From Diadophis punctatus similis (lineage: Eukaryota; Chordata; Lepidosauria; Squamata; Dipsadidae), in contig JALIGW010000010.1 in assembly GCA_023053685.1 (NCBI GenBank), forward strand, positions 7,106,596 through 7,170,595: 64,000 bases of DNA, written 5' to 3'. Under the pieces are notes generated by a model, which worked only from the letters and a program-made list of their open reading frames with translations, made no database searches and was not told the DNA's origin. Both the position numbers and the translations under genes were made by a program. Shown here in pieces: positions 54,345 through 64,000 of the stretch (positions within the stretch are counted from its first letter, which is position 1; each line of letters opens with the position of its first letter).

Positions 54345-57062
54345 AATTTATTTATTTATTTATTATTCGCACTTGTATGCCACCCACTCCACAGAAACTC
54401 TGGGCGGCTCACAACAATAAGAAATCTACATGCAAATAATAAATATAGAAAAAACAATAAAAACAATAATTATTAAAAACATTAAAAACATTAAAAAACA
54501 ACCATTTAAAACCCCCATACAATTAATTCATTCATGGGGCCAAGAGTACTCGATGTTATATTGAAATCATTGGCCCCAGGTCTGTTGACAAAGCCAGGTT
54601 TTAGCGCCTTTCCTGAAGGCTGGCAGGGTGGGAATAATGCGGATCTCCGGGGGGAATGTATTCCAGAGAGCTGGTGCTGCCACAGAGAAGGCCCTTGCTC
54701 GTGGGCCCGCCAGCCGACATTGTTTGGCTGATGGGACCACCAGCAGACCAACTCTGTGGGCTCTAATCGGTCTTAGGGAGGTATGTTGAAGAAGGCGGTC
54801 TTGGAGGTAGTCCTAAGCCATGTAGGGCTTTAAAGGTGATCACCAACATCTTGAATTGCGCTCGGAGACCTATGGGCAGCCTGTGCAGTTTGCGAAGGAT
54901 GGGTGTCACATGGGTGTTATCTAGGGACACCCATCACCACACGCGCTGCAGCATTCTGCACTAGCTGTAGTCTCCGAACGTTCTTCAAGGGTAGCCCCAT
55001 ATAGAGTGCGTTGCAGAAGTCAAGACGTGAGGTAACAAGGGCGTGAGTGACTGTGAGTAGTGCCTCCTGGTCCAAAAAAGGGTGCAACTGGTGCACAAGA
55101 CAAACTTGTGCAAAGGTCCCTCTGGCCACAGCTGTTAGATGTTGTTCCAATTTTAGCTGTGGATCCAGAAGGACCCCCAAGTTGCGAGCCCGTTCTGAGG
55201 GGATCATTTCCCCACCCCCCAGAACCAAGGAGGGACAGATGTCCAAGTCCTTGGGAGGCAACATCCAGAGCCACTCAGTCTTGTCCGGGTTGAGTTTGAG
55301 CCTGTTCACCCCCATCCAGACCCTTACAGCATCCAGACACTGGCACATCACATCAACTGCCTCACTGAATTGGGATGGGGTGGATATGTACAGTTGAGTA
55401 TCATCAGCGTACTGTTGGAACCTCACCCCATGCCTACGGATGATCTCACCCAGCGGTTTCATGTAGATATTAAAAAGCATAGGGGAAAGAATCGACCCCT
55501 GAGGAACCCCACATACGAGGGGCCTCGGGGTCGACCTCTGTCCCCCAGCCAACACCGACTGTGACCAGTCAGAGAGATAGGAGGAGAACCAATGTAATAC
55601 GGTGCCTCCCACTCCTAGCTCCCCGAGTTGGTGCAGAAGGATACCATGGTCAATGGTATTGAAAGCCACTGAGAGGTCAAGAAACACCAAGATGGAGGAA
55701 TAACCTCCATCCTGGGCTCAGCAGAGGTCATCCATCAGTGTGACCAAGGCAGTTTCTGTGCTATGACCAGGCCTGAAACCTGACTGAAAAGGGTCAAGAT
55801 ACTCCGTTTCATCCAACAGCAGTTGGAGTTGCAGCGCCACCACTTTCTCCACCACCTTCCCCATAAAGGGGAGGTTGGAGACTGGTCGATAGTTTTTAAG
55901 GTCAGTTGGGTCCAGGGATGGCTTCTTAAGGAGGGGCCTCACCACCACAACCTTTAAAGGCTGGGGGAAGAACCCCTCTCTTAAAGAAGCGTTGATTAAC
56001 TCCTGGAACCAACCTCGTGTCACCTCCCTACTTGCAGAAACAAGCCAGGAGGGGCACGGATCCAGCATACAAGTGGCGGAGCTCACTGCTCCAATTGCCT
56101 TGTCCACTTCCTCAGGGGTCACCAGGTCAAACTCTTCCCATAAAATAGGACCAAGATCTGCCCCTGTCATATCGGCTTGCTTCGCCCAATCGGAGTCCAG
56201 GTCTGTCCAAATCTGAGTGACTTTATCTGTCAGAAACTGAACAAATTCCTCAGCTCTACCTTGAAGGGGTTCCTCCGTCCCCTCCCCCTTGAGAAGGGAC
56301 CTGGTCACCCTAAAAAGGGAGGCTGGGCAAGAGTCTGCAGATGCAATGAGCGGAAAATGAGAATATTTTGCTGCCCTTATCACCACTAGATAAGTCCTAA
56401 TAAAGGCTCTTAATAGTGTTCAGTTGGATTCGGATTTACTGGCCCTCCATCGTCGCTCTAGGCGTCTCTTCTGGCATTTCTTCCCCTGGAGTTCCTCGGT
56501 AAACCAAGGTGCCCTCCGGGGTCCACTGCCACGGAGAGGCCGCAAAGGCGCAATTCTATCCAAAGCCCCAGATGCCACCCTATGCCAGACAGCCGCTATG
56601 GCCTCAGAGGAATTGTGTACCAAGGATTCAGGTAAATCCCCAAGCTCCCTCTGAAATCCTTCTGGGTCCATTAGGCACCTAGCCTGGGGCGGTTCCGCCT
56701 CCCTGCGGTGATGGAGTGGAGTGGAAAAGTCCAACCTCAATAGGGAATGATCTGACCATGACAAGGGACAGATGACTCAACCCCTTAGTTCCAGATCATT
56801 AATCCACTGCCCAGAGAGAAATACTAAGTTGAGCGTGTGACCCCCTCTGTGAGTCGGACCTTGAATTACCTGGGACAGGCCCATGGTTGTCATGGAAGCC
56901 ATGAACTCCCGCTCCGCATGAAAGGAAATGCCCAGCGATGGCAGATTAAAGTCCCCCAGCACCATGAGTCTGGGGAACTCCAGTGCCAGGCCGGCTACTG
57001 CCTCCCCCTCCCCATTTGGCCAAGTGTGGCATGCCTGGAGAAAATCTCCCTCCCCTGCCATT
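54345..57062 (-). mobile_element. CR1 LINE, long copy (CR1-5)
   Basis: The longest CR1 in the window, minus strand, from a short (TTTA)n tail and a decayed terminal hairpin (54377-54413) to the endonuclease near 57062, where it is truncated. Confidence 0.93.
54506..57062 (-). pseudogene. CR1 ORF2: endonuclease end, linker and reverse transcriptase
   Basis: The endonuclease part (56777-57062) has RLMVLGDFNLPSLGISFHAE (catalytic Asp-Asn) and GPTHRGGHTLNLVFLS. The linker (56420-56764) has MSWSDHSLLRLDFSTPLHH, the S-D-H catalytic box. RT is at 54917-56386, with PTDLKNYRPVSNLPFMGKVV, DLSVAFNTIDHGILLHQLGE (the catalytic Asp of A-F-D changed to Asn), GVPQGSILSPMLFNIYMKPL and FQQYADDTQLYI. The tail at 54506-54751 is frameshifted. 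Stops lie near 56775, 56415 and 55715. Confidence 0.92.
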
Positions 57063-57787
57063 GGCCTTTACCTACCAGTCTGCGGGGCTCACACCGCTCT
57101 GCTCACCACAGCTGTCTGCGAAGGTAAGGCTGACAGCAGGGGAGGGATAACCATTCTGGGACTGCCGCACTCAGCCGAAGGATGCAGGCTGGTGGGTGGT
57201 TGGGTGGGCAGAGGAGGGCTGGCTGGCAGAGGGGCAATGTGGGTGGTGCAGCCTCATGGTCCCAGGCCACCCCCACCCACTTGCAGCCGTGGCAGGCGAG
57301 GCCCAGCAGCTGCAGAGAGTCCGGGCAGGGGGGGCAAGATGTGGGTTGGGGGAGGGGCCTGAACGGCGGCGACTCAGCCCTGGCTCACCTTCCTCTCTGC
57401 CACCAGTTGTGGGAGGAAGGGAAGGGCAGGCGGGGATCGGGTGTCACAGCCAGCCGGGAAAGCCAAACTGCTGCCCAGCCGAGACCTGCCGGCAAGGGTG
57501 GGTGAGGCGGGGGCTGAGGGGCACTCCTGGTTTGAAGTTCCCAGCCCTTTCTTTGTAAATCTGCCCAAAAGAGGGAGGGGAGTAAGCTCTCCACTCGGTC
57601 CCTTTGTTGGACGTGGAGTCTTTATAGCCCAGAGAAGGCGTGGCCGTGGGGAAAGAGGGGTTTTGAAAGCGCTTGCCCACCTCCAAACACTCATTCCTCA
57701 GTGTGTGAAAGCCCTGGTACAAATATTTCATGGCTTTAGAGTTGGAGCCCAGGCCCAGCTCTTGCGCAATATGCCTGTCCTTTGCTA
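57063..57787. repeat. GC-rich repeat block, hAT-interior-like
   Basis: Starts with CTCACCACAGCTGTCTGCGAAGGTAAGGC (positions 57100-57128, quoted only in part), which resembles 29038-29066 and 31765-31785 in the hAT interiors. The rest is G-rich. The open frames are by-products of composition. No terminal repeat was recognised. Confidence 0.5.
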
Positions 57788-58085
57788 TTTCTTTTTTAAC
57801 TTTTTTATTTTTTCAAAAGACATGACAACACCAACAAATATACATATAAAACATACAAAACAGTGGGGGATCAATTTCCCCTATTTACAATAAGTTTGCA
57901 TCGGTGTATATTCACATTTTAAATTTTTCCCTTTCAAATATATTTACATATTACATATTACAATTAATTTCCCTTGTTATTAATATAATTATATATCATA
58001 ATCCTTAATTCTTATATTTTCTATGATATTTTACATTTAATATTGTAATTACCCGATTTATCAACATTCTCGTTTCTCGCTTCTA

Positions 58086-58698
58086 CTATATACTATTCTT
58101 CTTCTTTCTCTCCTCTAACCATTTATATAATTTATTCCATATTAAATAATATTCCGTCTCTTCCTTTTCCTTTATTTCCTTTGTCAATTTATCCGTCTCT
58201 GCACATTCCAGAATTTTTCTTATTATTTCATCATCTTTTGGTATACCCTCATTTTTCCAATATTGTGCATAAATTATTTTTGCCGCCGTTATGATATGTA
58301 TAATTAAATATTTTATTTCCTTCTTGTAATTTTTTTCCATTATGCCCAATAAAAATAATTCCGGTTTCCAAGCTATGTCCTCTCCTGTTATCTCTTCTAG
58401 CCGTAATTTTATTTTATTCCAATATTTTTTTGCTATCGTGCAAGTCCACCATAAGTGGTTATATGTTCCAAATCCTTTTTTGCACTTCCAACATGATGGG
58501 GATGTATTTGGGAACATCTTGGCAAACACTTACCAACCACAACACTTGTGGTTGGTAAATGCCACCTGTAAAACATTTTATACTGGTTTTCCTTGTACGC
58601 CGCAGACATTGTCAATTTCAAATTTATTTCCCAAATTTTTCCCAATTTTCCAAATCAATAGTATGTCCAATTTTTTTTGCCCACCATATCATTGTATC
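58086..58698 (-). pseudogene. L1 ORF2, C-terminal domain
   Basis: Reads HTIDLENWEKFGKIWEINLK, SAAYKENQYKMFYRWHLPT, then after a break PSCWKCKKGFGTYNHLWWTC (the L1 cysteine motif), KPELFLLGIMEKNYKKEIKY, HIITAAKIIYAQYWKNEG and YLIWNKLYKWLEERKKK before the stop near 58086. The break is a perfect hairpin, 13-base arms and a 3-base loop, at 58530-58558 that replaces the expected codons. Confidence 0.9.
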
Positions 58699-59149
58699 TG
58701 TCAGAGTCCCAAAAGAGTGACTCTGCCATTCAGTTGAGAGAAGGGGGGTCTTGGGCTTGATTTATTAGCATTGTCTGTGTCAACTGATATTTTACAACTA
58801 TATCCCGGCACCAAGTGTCTTGAGATCCTTTCATCTTGGGTTTATGAGGGGCAAGCTGGGATATTTCACTGGAATAGAGAATGGAAGAGGCTCTGGGAAA
58901 CATATGATTATTTGGTTCCCAGAGCAGTGGATTAAAGAAAACCTCTCACACATGTGTATTGGCCAGGATCTACATTCTGGCTAATGGGAAGGGGTTTCTA
59001 ATGTTATATCTGTACCTGCTTTGCCTAAGGTTATTCAGATCTTGCTTTGAATGGAATGCTTTCACATCTACTTAAATAAAGAATCCTTTTGAACTACTTG
59101 GCTCAGAAGTTCGTGCTTTTCTAAGTTAGACGGAGAGGCAATCCTTACA
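58699..59149 (+). repeat. Gypsy 5' LTR
   Basis: A 451-base LTR, TGTCAGAGTCCC to CAATCCTTACA. TTATATC is at 59004-59010, the predicted RNA start AGATCTTGCTTT at 59037-59048, and AATAAA near 59072. It is diverged from the LTRs at 40806 and 49680, except around the start site and both ends. Confidence 0.92.
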
Positions 59150-59163
59150 GAAAGCAAGATCTG
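59150..59163 (+). promoter_or_regulatory. Gypsy self-primer-binding site
   Basis: GAAAGCAAGATCTG directly follows the LTR. AAAGCAAGATCT (59151-59162) is the exact complement of 59037-59048 in the LTR, the same 12-base pairing as in the minus-strand Gypsy. Confidence 0.82.
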
Positions 59164-59218
59164 CAAAACGGTCAACCCAGATAAGCAATTTCGCTCTACT
59201 GAGGGGACCTTGCAAACC

Positions 59219-59764
59219 ATGTCCGAACAAAACAGAGAACAGGAGGAAACTGAATACTGGGGGGAAACCTCAACAAACACCCAGCCGGATGCCTATTCCC
59301 TACTTCCCATCGAAGAGGATGAGGAAATTCTGGAGAAGAAAGACAGCTGGGATGGGAGAACCAGAGGAGTCAATCTCAACCAAGGGAATCGGAGACCATG
59401 GTGGGAGTTGGAACTAGAAGCCTTCTCTGATCAGAGGGAACTCACCAAAGCACTGCTGAGTGAGGGTTGCCTGAAGAGATACCTAGCCCAGCTGGTGATG
59501 GAAACTTTGGAAAACCTCAACATCCGGGGGACCCCAGAACAACAGATAAGGAGCGCTGGGAGCACAGCAACCGTTGACGAGGCCAGGGGAACCACCAAAC
59601 CCCGGGATGCTGGCATTCGAGCGGATGGCACAGCAGAGGACCCAACAAATGATCCATATAATGCCTGCATGGCTAGGGATGCACCGAATCACCTGCATGA
59701 GTGGTACTTCACCACCGAAGAAGCAGAGATCGATATGGCCAGGACCCAGTACCATGTGGGGTGA
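59219..59764 (+). pseudogene. Gypsy gag with internal deletion
   Basis: From ATG 59219: MSEQNREQEETEYWGETSTN, then CLKRYLAQLVMETLENLNIR and, after a jump near 59655, DPYNACMARDAPNHLHEWYF and EEAEIDMARTQYHVG, then TGA. About 180 residues of capsid present in the other copy (including ALEGAAARWMV) are missing, while the frame on the two sides is kept. Confidence 0.9.
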
Positions 59765-60590
59765 GCATGGAAGAAATCCCCACCCCAATGGAAGGAAGAG
59801 CCATTCAAAAGGCAACAGGGGTTTTCTCCTAAACCTCCAATCTGTTTCAAGTGCAGGAAGTAGGGGCACCGAGCGCCTGAGTGTCGTTCCCAAGTACGCG
59901 CCCAGAAACCAGAACACCCGATGGGGGAGAGACCAGCGAAGCCTGTCCTGCGCAGGAGAGAAACTGTCCTGAGGAGCAGTGAGATGGTAGAACCTCCATC
60001 CCCCCCCCTCATTGGAGAAAACATCCAAGCATTTCAAGAGGAGGATCCAACCTCGTTCGGAAGTGATCCAGAGGATGAACCACTGGTAAGCAAGCCAATT
60101 GAACCGCTTATCCTCCCTCTAAGACTATTTATCCCTAACCAAGACGGAGAAAAAATATCTCCGCATTAGTGGACTCAGGGTGCACCAGATGCTTGATCAG
60201 CCCAACCCTAATCGGGGAGTTGGGGATCAAGGTAAGAAAGCTGAAAAGCCCCATCGCTTTTTGCCAACTAGATGGGTCAATAGCAGGGGGGGGAACCAGC
60301 TTCATTTGCTACTGAACCCCTGAAAATAGGCATTGGGAGCAACAAGGAAATACTTACATTTATAGTGGCACCTGGCATGGAATGGCCACTAATATTGGGA
60401 CTTGCATGGCTGAAAAAATCGAACCCAAAAATAAATTGGGAGCAAGGCATCATAAAATTCCAGATGCACATGACTTTTGCAGAAAATCCACAGATCGAAA
60501 CTGAGGTGGGAGAGCACCAAGAAACAGCCATGCCGGGTTATACCTTGGCCAACCGAGGGCATACCCAAGGAATACAAAGATTTGGCTGAA
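59765..60590 (+). pseudogene. Gypsy zinc knuckle and protease, broken
   Basis: Near 59847 the knuckle reads CFKCRK, a TAG, then GHRAPEC. The protease follows near 60165 with LVDSGCTRCLISPTLIGELG (D-S-G) and, in another frame after a G-run at 60285, MEWPLILGLAWLKKSNPKIN. Two frameshifts and two stops. Confidence 0.88.
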
Positions 60591-60595
60591 GTTTT

Positions 60596-60915
60596 TAGTG
60601 AAAAAAGCCTCGGACGAACTCCCCCCCCCCCCACCGCCCCACTGACTGTGCAATAGAAATCTTACCCGGGGCTAAACTTCCCAAGCCTAAGATGTACAGC
60701 ATGTCACCGGGGGAGTTGGAAGAACTGAGAGCTTTCATTGAGAAAAACCTAGCAAGGGGTTTCATTGAATCTGCCCGACCAAAAATTGCAGCCCCAGTGT
60801 TATTTAGGGAGAAAAAAGATGGTTCAAAACGCCTCTGTGTGGATTTTAGGAACCTTAATACTATCAGTGTAGAGAATATGTACCCCCTCCCCCTGATGAA
60901 AGATATGCTAGCACA
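60596..60915 (+). pseudogene. Gypsy reverse transcriptase, first part
   Basis: Reads AIEILPGAKLPKPKMYSMSP, GELEELRAFIEKNLARGFIE, KKDGSKRLCVDFRNLNTIS and LPLMKDMLAH, where the hAT enters. A C-run at 60618-60628 shifts the frame at its start. Confidence 0.9.
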
Positions 60916-62410
60916 CAGGGGTGAAATCCTTCCGGTTCGGCCCGGTTCCAGAGGACCGGTAGCAGACATGTGGCCTGGTTCGCCGAACCGCCAGCGATAG
61001 CTGGCTAGGCACACCCCCGAACCAGTTCCCGGTTGCCTCTTGCTCATCCTGCCCAGCCCAGTTTCTACTCTGCAGCTTGCCTGCCTTCCCGGTGTCCCCA
61101 TGGCCAGCTTGCAAAGGCTGCTTCACGCAGGCAAGTTGCTCAGCAGAGACTGGGCGGGGCAGGGCCAGCGAGCAGCTGCCCTTCCTCACTGTGGCTGCAA
61201 GCCTTCCTGCACGAGTGGTGGAGTTTAGAGCTTGTTAAAAAGGAACGCTCCCAGCAGCGTTTTTCAGTCCGGGCTGCTCGGAGTGAAAAACATGCAATAT
61301 GCTGCTTTGGGATCCTTCCTCTCTAAAATGGAAACACCTTTCATATTCTTTCTGCTGCTTCGTTTAATCAGAACAGCCTTTCTTTACTCACATTCTCCAT
61401 GCGTGGCTTGCTTCGCCTTTTTAAAAGCAAAAAAACCTCATTTACTCAGTTGAAGGAAGAAGGCAGGCAGAAGCAGTTGCACACCAATGAAATGCATCCA
61501 TCCATCGCATTGCAGCCTGCAATCCATCTCTTGTGAACAACTGATTGTGCCTGCCTTCCTTCAATTCCTTCAATGCATGGCTGGCTCAGGAATTCTGGGA
61601 GTTGAAGTCCACAGGTCCTCAAAGAGCTGTAGTTTGCCCACCCCTGGGGTAAGTAACTGGGGTTTTTTTTAGTTTTAAAAAAATAGCAAATGGGATTTAT
61701 TTTCTTGGGGGTTTTTTTAGGAATTTTTTTTAGACATATCCATTTAAAATTTAAGAAGTTTTAAATTTAGCTGTTTTTATCTAAAAATATAAATAAAATA
61801 AAATATGGAATGTTGTGTGCTTTTGCAATTCTGGTTAGGCAGGGGGTTGGACTAGATGACCTCCAAGGTCCCTTCTTCCAACTCTGTAAATCTGTTAAAA
61901 TTTTAAATGTGTTAAATCTGTTGCTGGTGCCATTTTTTGTGCTTTTGTGTGAGTCAGTACAGCTGCTTTTGCATAGTGTGTGAGCCTGTTGTGTGTTGTG
62001 TAAAGTGCAAAAGTTTTTCCCCAGCTCTTTGTTGCTCTGTGAGGCTCATGCTTGTGACAGGGGCCATTTTGTGTGCTTTTGCATGGTGTGTGAGTCAGTA
62101 TAGCTGCTTTTGCATAGTGTGTGTGCCTGTTGTGTGTTGTGTGTTGTGTAAAGTGCAAAAGTTTTTCCCCCAGCTCTTTGTTGCTCTGTGAGACTCATGC
62201 TTGTGTGCTTTTGCATAGTGTGTGAGTCAGTACAGCTGCTTTTGCATAGTGTGTGAGCCTGTTGTGTGTTGTGTAAAGTGCAAAAGTTTTTTTCCCAGCT
62301 CTTTGTTGCTCTGTGAGGCTCATGCTTGTGGCAGGGGCCATTTTGTGTGCTTTTGCATGGTGTGTGAGTCAGTACAGCTGCTTTTGCATGGTGTGTGAGC
62401 CTGTTGTGTG

Positions 62411-62461
<51 letters not shown>

Positions 62462-62618
62462 GTGTAAAAGGTTTTTTTCCAGCTCTTTGTGACATCAACT
62501 TGGCCATGCCCATCCGGTCACCTGACCACCAAGCCATACCCACCAGACACCAAGCCACGCCCACAAAATAAGCCACGCCCACAGAACCGGTAGGGAAAAT
62601 TTTCACATTTCACCCCTG
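60916..62618 (+). mobile_element. Non-autonomous hAT element, 1.7 kb
   Basis: Perfect 8-base duplication CTAGCACA (60908-60915 and 62619-62626). The ends are CAGGGGTGAAATCCTTCC and AAATTTTCACATTTCACCCCTG (imperfect inverted repeat). Removing it restores the Gypsy RT codons MLAHLAKGKIFSKLDI. The interior holds GC-rich sequence, a TTTT-rich part, a minisatellite (61925-62460) and a CCACGCCCACAAAATAAGCC tail shared with 33745-33775. No transposase frame. Confidence 0.93.
61925..62460 (+). repeat. Minisatellite of about 130-150-base units and (TG)n run
   Basis: Three to four copies of a unit with GCTTTTGCATAGTGTGTGAG, AGTGCAAAAGTTTTTCCC, AGCTCTTTGTTGCTCTGTGA and GGCTCATGCTTGTG, followed by about 20 TG dinucleotides (62408-62458). 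Confidence 0.9.
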
Positions 62619-62626
62619 CTAGCACA

Positions 62627-62990
62627 CCTCGCTAAAGGGAAAATATTTTCCAAACTAGATATAAGGGAAGCATACTATCGAATCAGAATTAAGGAGGGGG
62701 ATGAATGGAAAACTGCATTTAACACCCTCCTTGGGTGCTACCAGTTCAAAGTGCTTCCCTTTGGGCTTCAAGGGGCACCTGCAGTGTTCATGCAATTAAT
62801 AAATAAGGTTTTGCATGAACAAAACCTATATAAAGGGGTACTGGTCTACTTAGATGATATTCTATTATACTCCGAGACCAAAGCAGAGCACGTAAAACTA
62901 TTCAGGGCTGTGTTAAACAAACTATGCGCTGCCAAACTTTATGCCAAACTCTCGAAATGTGAATTCCACCAAGAAAAAATTGACAGACCT
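62627..62990 (+). pseudogene. Gypsy reverse transcriptase, second part
   Basis: Continues from the hAT: KLDIREAYYRIRIKEGDEWK (first catalytic Asp), LGCYQFKVLPFGLQGAPAVF, the catalytic LVYLDDILLYSET and KLSKCEFHQEKID. There the sequence jumps into integrase. Confidence 0.92.
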
Positions 62991-63321
62991 GTTTTCAAAA
63001 CAAGCACACTTTATACCTTGCCAGAAAATCCCAACCACTAAAAGTTTAGCCAGATTATTTCTAATACACATCTATTGCCTTCATGGAGCTCCACAAAGAA
63101 TAATCTCTGATAGGGGAATCCAATTCACCTCCAACTTTTGGAAGACATTTTTGGGCTTACTTGGTACCGCCCAAGGATTAAGCTCCTCCCACCACCCAGC
63201 TACTAATGGAAATTGTGAGAGAACAAATTCGGTTTTGGAACAATATCTAAGATGTTTTATTAATTTTCAACAGGACAATTGGACTGAACTTTTACCTTTT
63301 GCGGAAGTCGCATTCAATAAT
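62983..63321 (+). pseudogene. Gypsy integrase core fragment
   Basis: Reads TDLFSKQAHFIPCQKIPTTK, HIYCLHGAPQRIISDRGIQF (second catalytic Asp), SSSHHPATNGNCERTNSVLE (catalytic Glu) and FINFQQDNWTELLPFAEVAF. RNase H and the first half of integrase are missing before it, and everything after it, including the chromodomain, is gone. Confidence 0.9.
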
Positions 63322-63328
63322 CCTTACA

Positions 63329-63693
63329 GTATCCTTGACCACCTCCTCTTCCATTTTATATCTTAATAAAAATTTATAAATTCTGCCAATCAATTTTTCA
63401 TCCGTACCAAATAATATCTTATCAAGGTTATGTGGTTCTTTTTGAAATTCATATATTTTGGTATCGCTCTTGTATTTGGCTTGCACTTGTGTATATGTCC
63501 ACCAATCCATATTTATCCCATGTTCTATTAATTCTTCTTTACTTTTCAGATTTCCTTGCTCATTTATTAAATCCTTATATCTTATTTTATCAAAAGTCTT
63601 TGAATTTGTTTTTCTTTTAAATTATTTTTAATTATTATCTAATTGACTAATCATAAAATTCCAATTTACATTGTCGAAGGCTTTCTGGGTGTC
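63329..63693 (-). pseudogene. L1 ORF2 remnant beyond the Gypsy
   Basis: The minus strand reads KDLINEQGNLKSKEELIEHG, MDWWTYTQVQAKYKSDTKIY, NLDKILFGTDEKLIGRIYKF and MEEEVVKDT, homologous to about residues 400-480 of the ORF2 at 195-2204. Next to it (63630-63693) is TQKAFDNVNWNFMISQLDNN, which belongs about 330 residues earlier, so an internal deletion lies near 63628. Confidence 0.9.
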
Positions 63694-64000
63694 TGTCAGA
63701 CTCCAGACTCTGCCATTCAAAAGGAGAAGGGGGGTCTTGGTTCTGCTTGATCAAAAGGTTATAACAGATCCAGATCCTAGACACCTGGGAGCCTTCTCAT
63801 CTTAAGATAGGGTTTTATGAGGGGTAATGCAAGTCAGTTGAACAGAAGGGGGGCTGGGAACGTATGGCCATCTGGTTACTCAGGAAGGGAGTGTCACACA
63901 CTTGTGGATTGATTGTGCTTGTATCTTGCCAAATTGGGTGGGGCATTAAGGTTAAATATGCTTGCCTTACCTGAAGGCATTTAGACTTTGCTTTGAATGA
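63694..64000 (+). repeat. Gypsy LTR running off the window
   Basis: Starts TGTCAGACTCCAGACTCTGC and follows the LTR of the 40806-50083 element up to the start region (ACTTTGCTTTGAATGA at the edge). It is cut by the window end, so it may be a solo LTR or the 5' LTR of another Gypsy. It interrupts the L1 ORF2 scrap. Confidence 0.88.

Larger units (their letters stand above)
58699..63328 (+). mobile_element. Ty3/Gypsy chromovirus, plus strand, internally deleted
   Basis: Same family as 40806-50083, on the + strand, flanked by GTATC (58694-58698 and 63329-63333). It has a complete 5' LTR, a self-primer site, part of gag, a protease, RT and part of integrase. The 3' LTR is reduced to its last seven bases (CCTTACA, 63322-63328). 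Three deletions remove most of the capsid (near 59655), all from mid-RT to mid-integrase (near 62985), and from integrase to the end of the 3' LTR (near 63320). A hAT (60916-62618) lies in RT. Confidence 0.93.
57788..63693 (-). mobile_element. L1 LINE split by a Gypsy element
   Basis: A minus-strand L1 in two pieces, 57788-58698 and 63329-63693. It starts with a T-rich 3' end and 3' UTR, then the ORF2 C-terminus. The Gypsy at 58699-63328 is flanked by GTATC and sits within ORF2; the frame rejoins across it (VKDT then MIWWAKKIGHTIDLENWEK). Upstream, an internal deletion near 63628 joins this part to a scrap of RT (TQKAFDNVNWNFMI). The next LTR (63694) cuts it off. Confidence 0.9.

Noticed and set aside
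61925..62460. CRISPR-like spaced repeats
   Set aside because: The repeats are long, directly joined and in a eukaryotic hAT; a minisatellite, not an array with spacers.

Overview
This is squamate reptile DNA, most likely from a snake. It comes from inside the dystrophin gene (DMD). The only host coding sequence I can support is one 61-base exon at 26753-26813 on the + strand. It has an AG acceptor and a GTAAGT donor, and its length, reading phase and peptide match dystrophin exon 62 (human numbering), the start of the WW domain. The rest of the window is therefore intron 61 (left) and intron 62 (right). Almost all of it is transposable elements, many nested inside one another. The squamate call rests on the DMD exon together with tRNA-SINEs with a BovB-type tail, CR1 LINEs whose 3' ends grow into (TTTA)n microsatellites, chromodomain Gypsy and Copia elements, and non-autonomous hATs.

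Left part (1-19090): a 5'-truncated L1 (+) and a second, older L1 (-, here called L1-A) face each other across a 90-base Gypsy gag scrap. L1-A has been split by two insertions. One is an L1-like element (5576-8229) with an intact ORF1 but no ORF2. The other is a 9.3-kb endogenous retrovirus (8514-17822, -) with identical LTRs around a ruined interior, which itself holds a CR1 and a solo LTR. The L1-A reading frame rejoins exactly across the first insertion.

19529-26202: a Copia element with both LTRs and a 5-base TSD. Its primer site matches the anticodon arm of initiator tRNA-Met. A solo LTR and a CR1 sit inside it.

26203-40770: the DMD exon and its flanks, two CCGTATTTT MITEs with TA duplications, a palindromic hAT MITE, long non-autonomous hATs with GAAA microsatellites, three SINEs, and a 12-base-TSD L1-like element (34637-40649) that carries a MITE and a CR1 and again has no ORF2.

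40771-50225: a hAT split by a chromodomain Gypsy (40806-50083, -), which is itself interrupted by two more ORF1-only L1-like elements. One of these (43083-44904) is complete, with a 17-base TSD and an intact ORF1.

50226-64000: GC-rich hAT-type repeat, a fragment of an unclassified non-LTR reverse transcriptase, a long CR1 (-), and an L1 (-) that holds a second Gypsy (58699-63328, +). That Gypsy is interrupted by a 1.7-kb hAT and has three internal deletions. A third Gypsy LTR runs off the right edge.

The observations most worth following up are the recurring ORF1-only (HAL1-like) L1 derivatives, the fold-back self-priming signature of the Gypsy family, the half-tRNA primer site of the Copia, and the retrovirus with identical LTRs but a dead interior.
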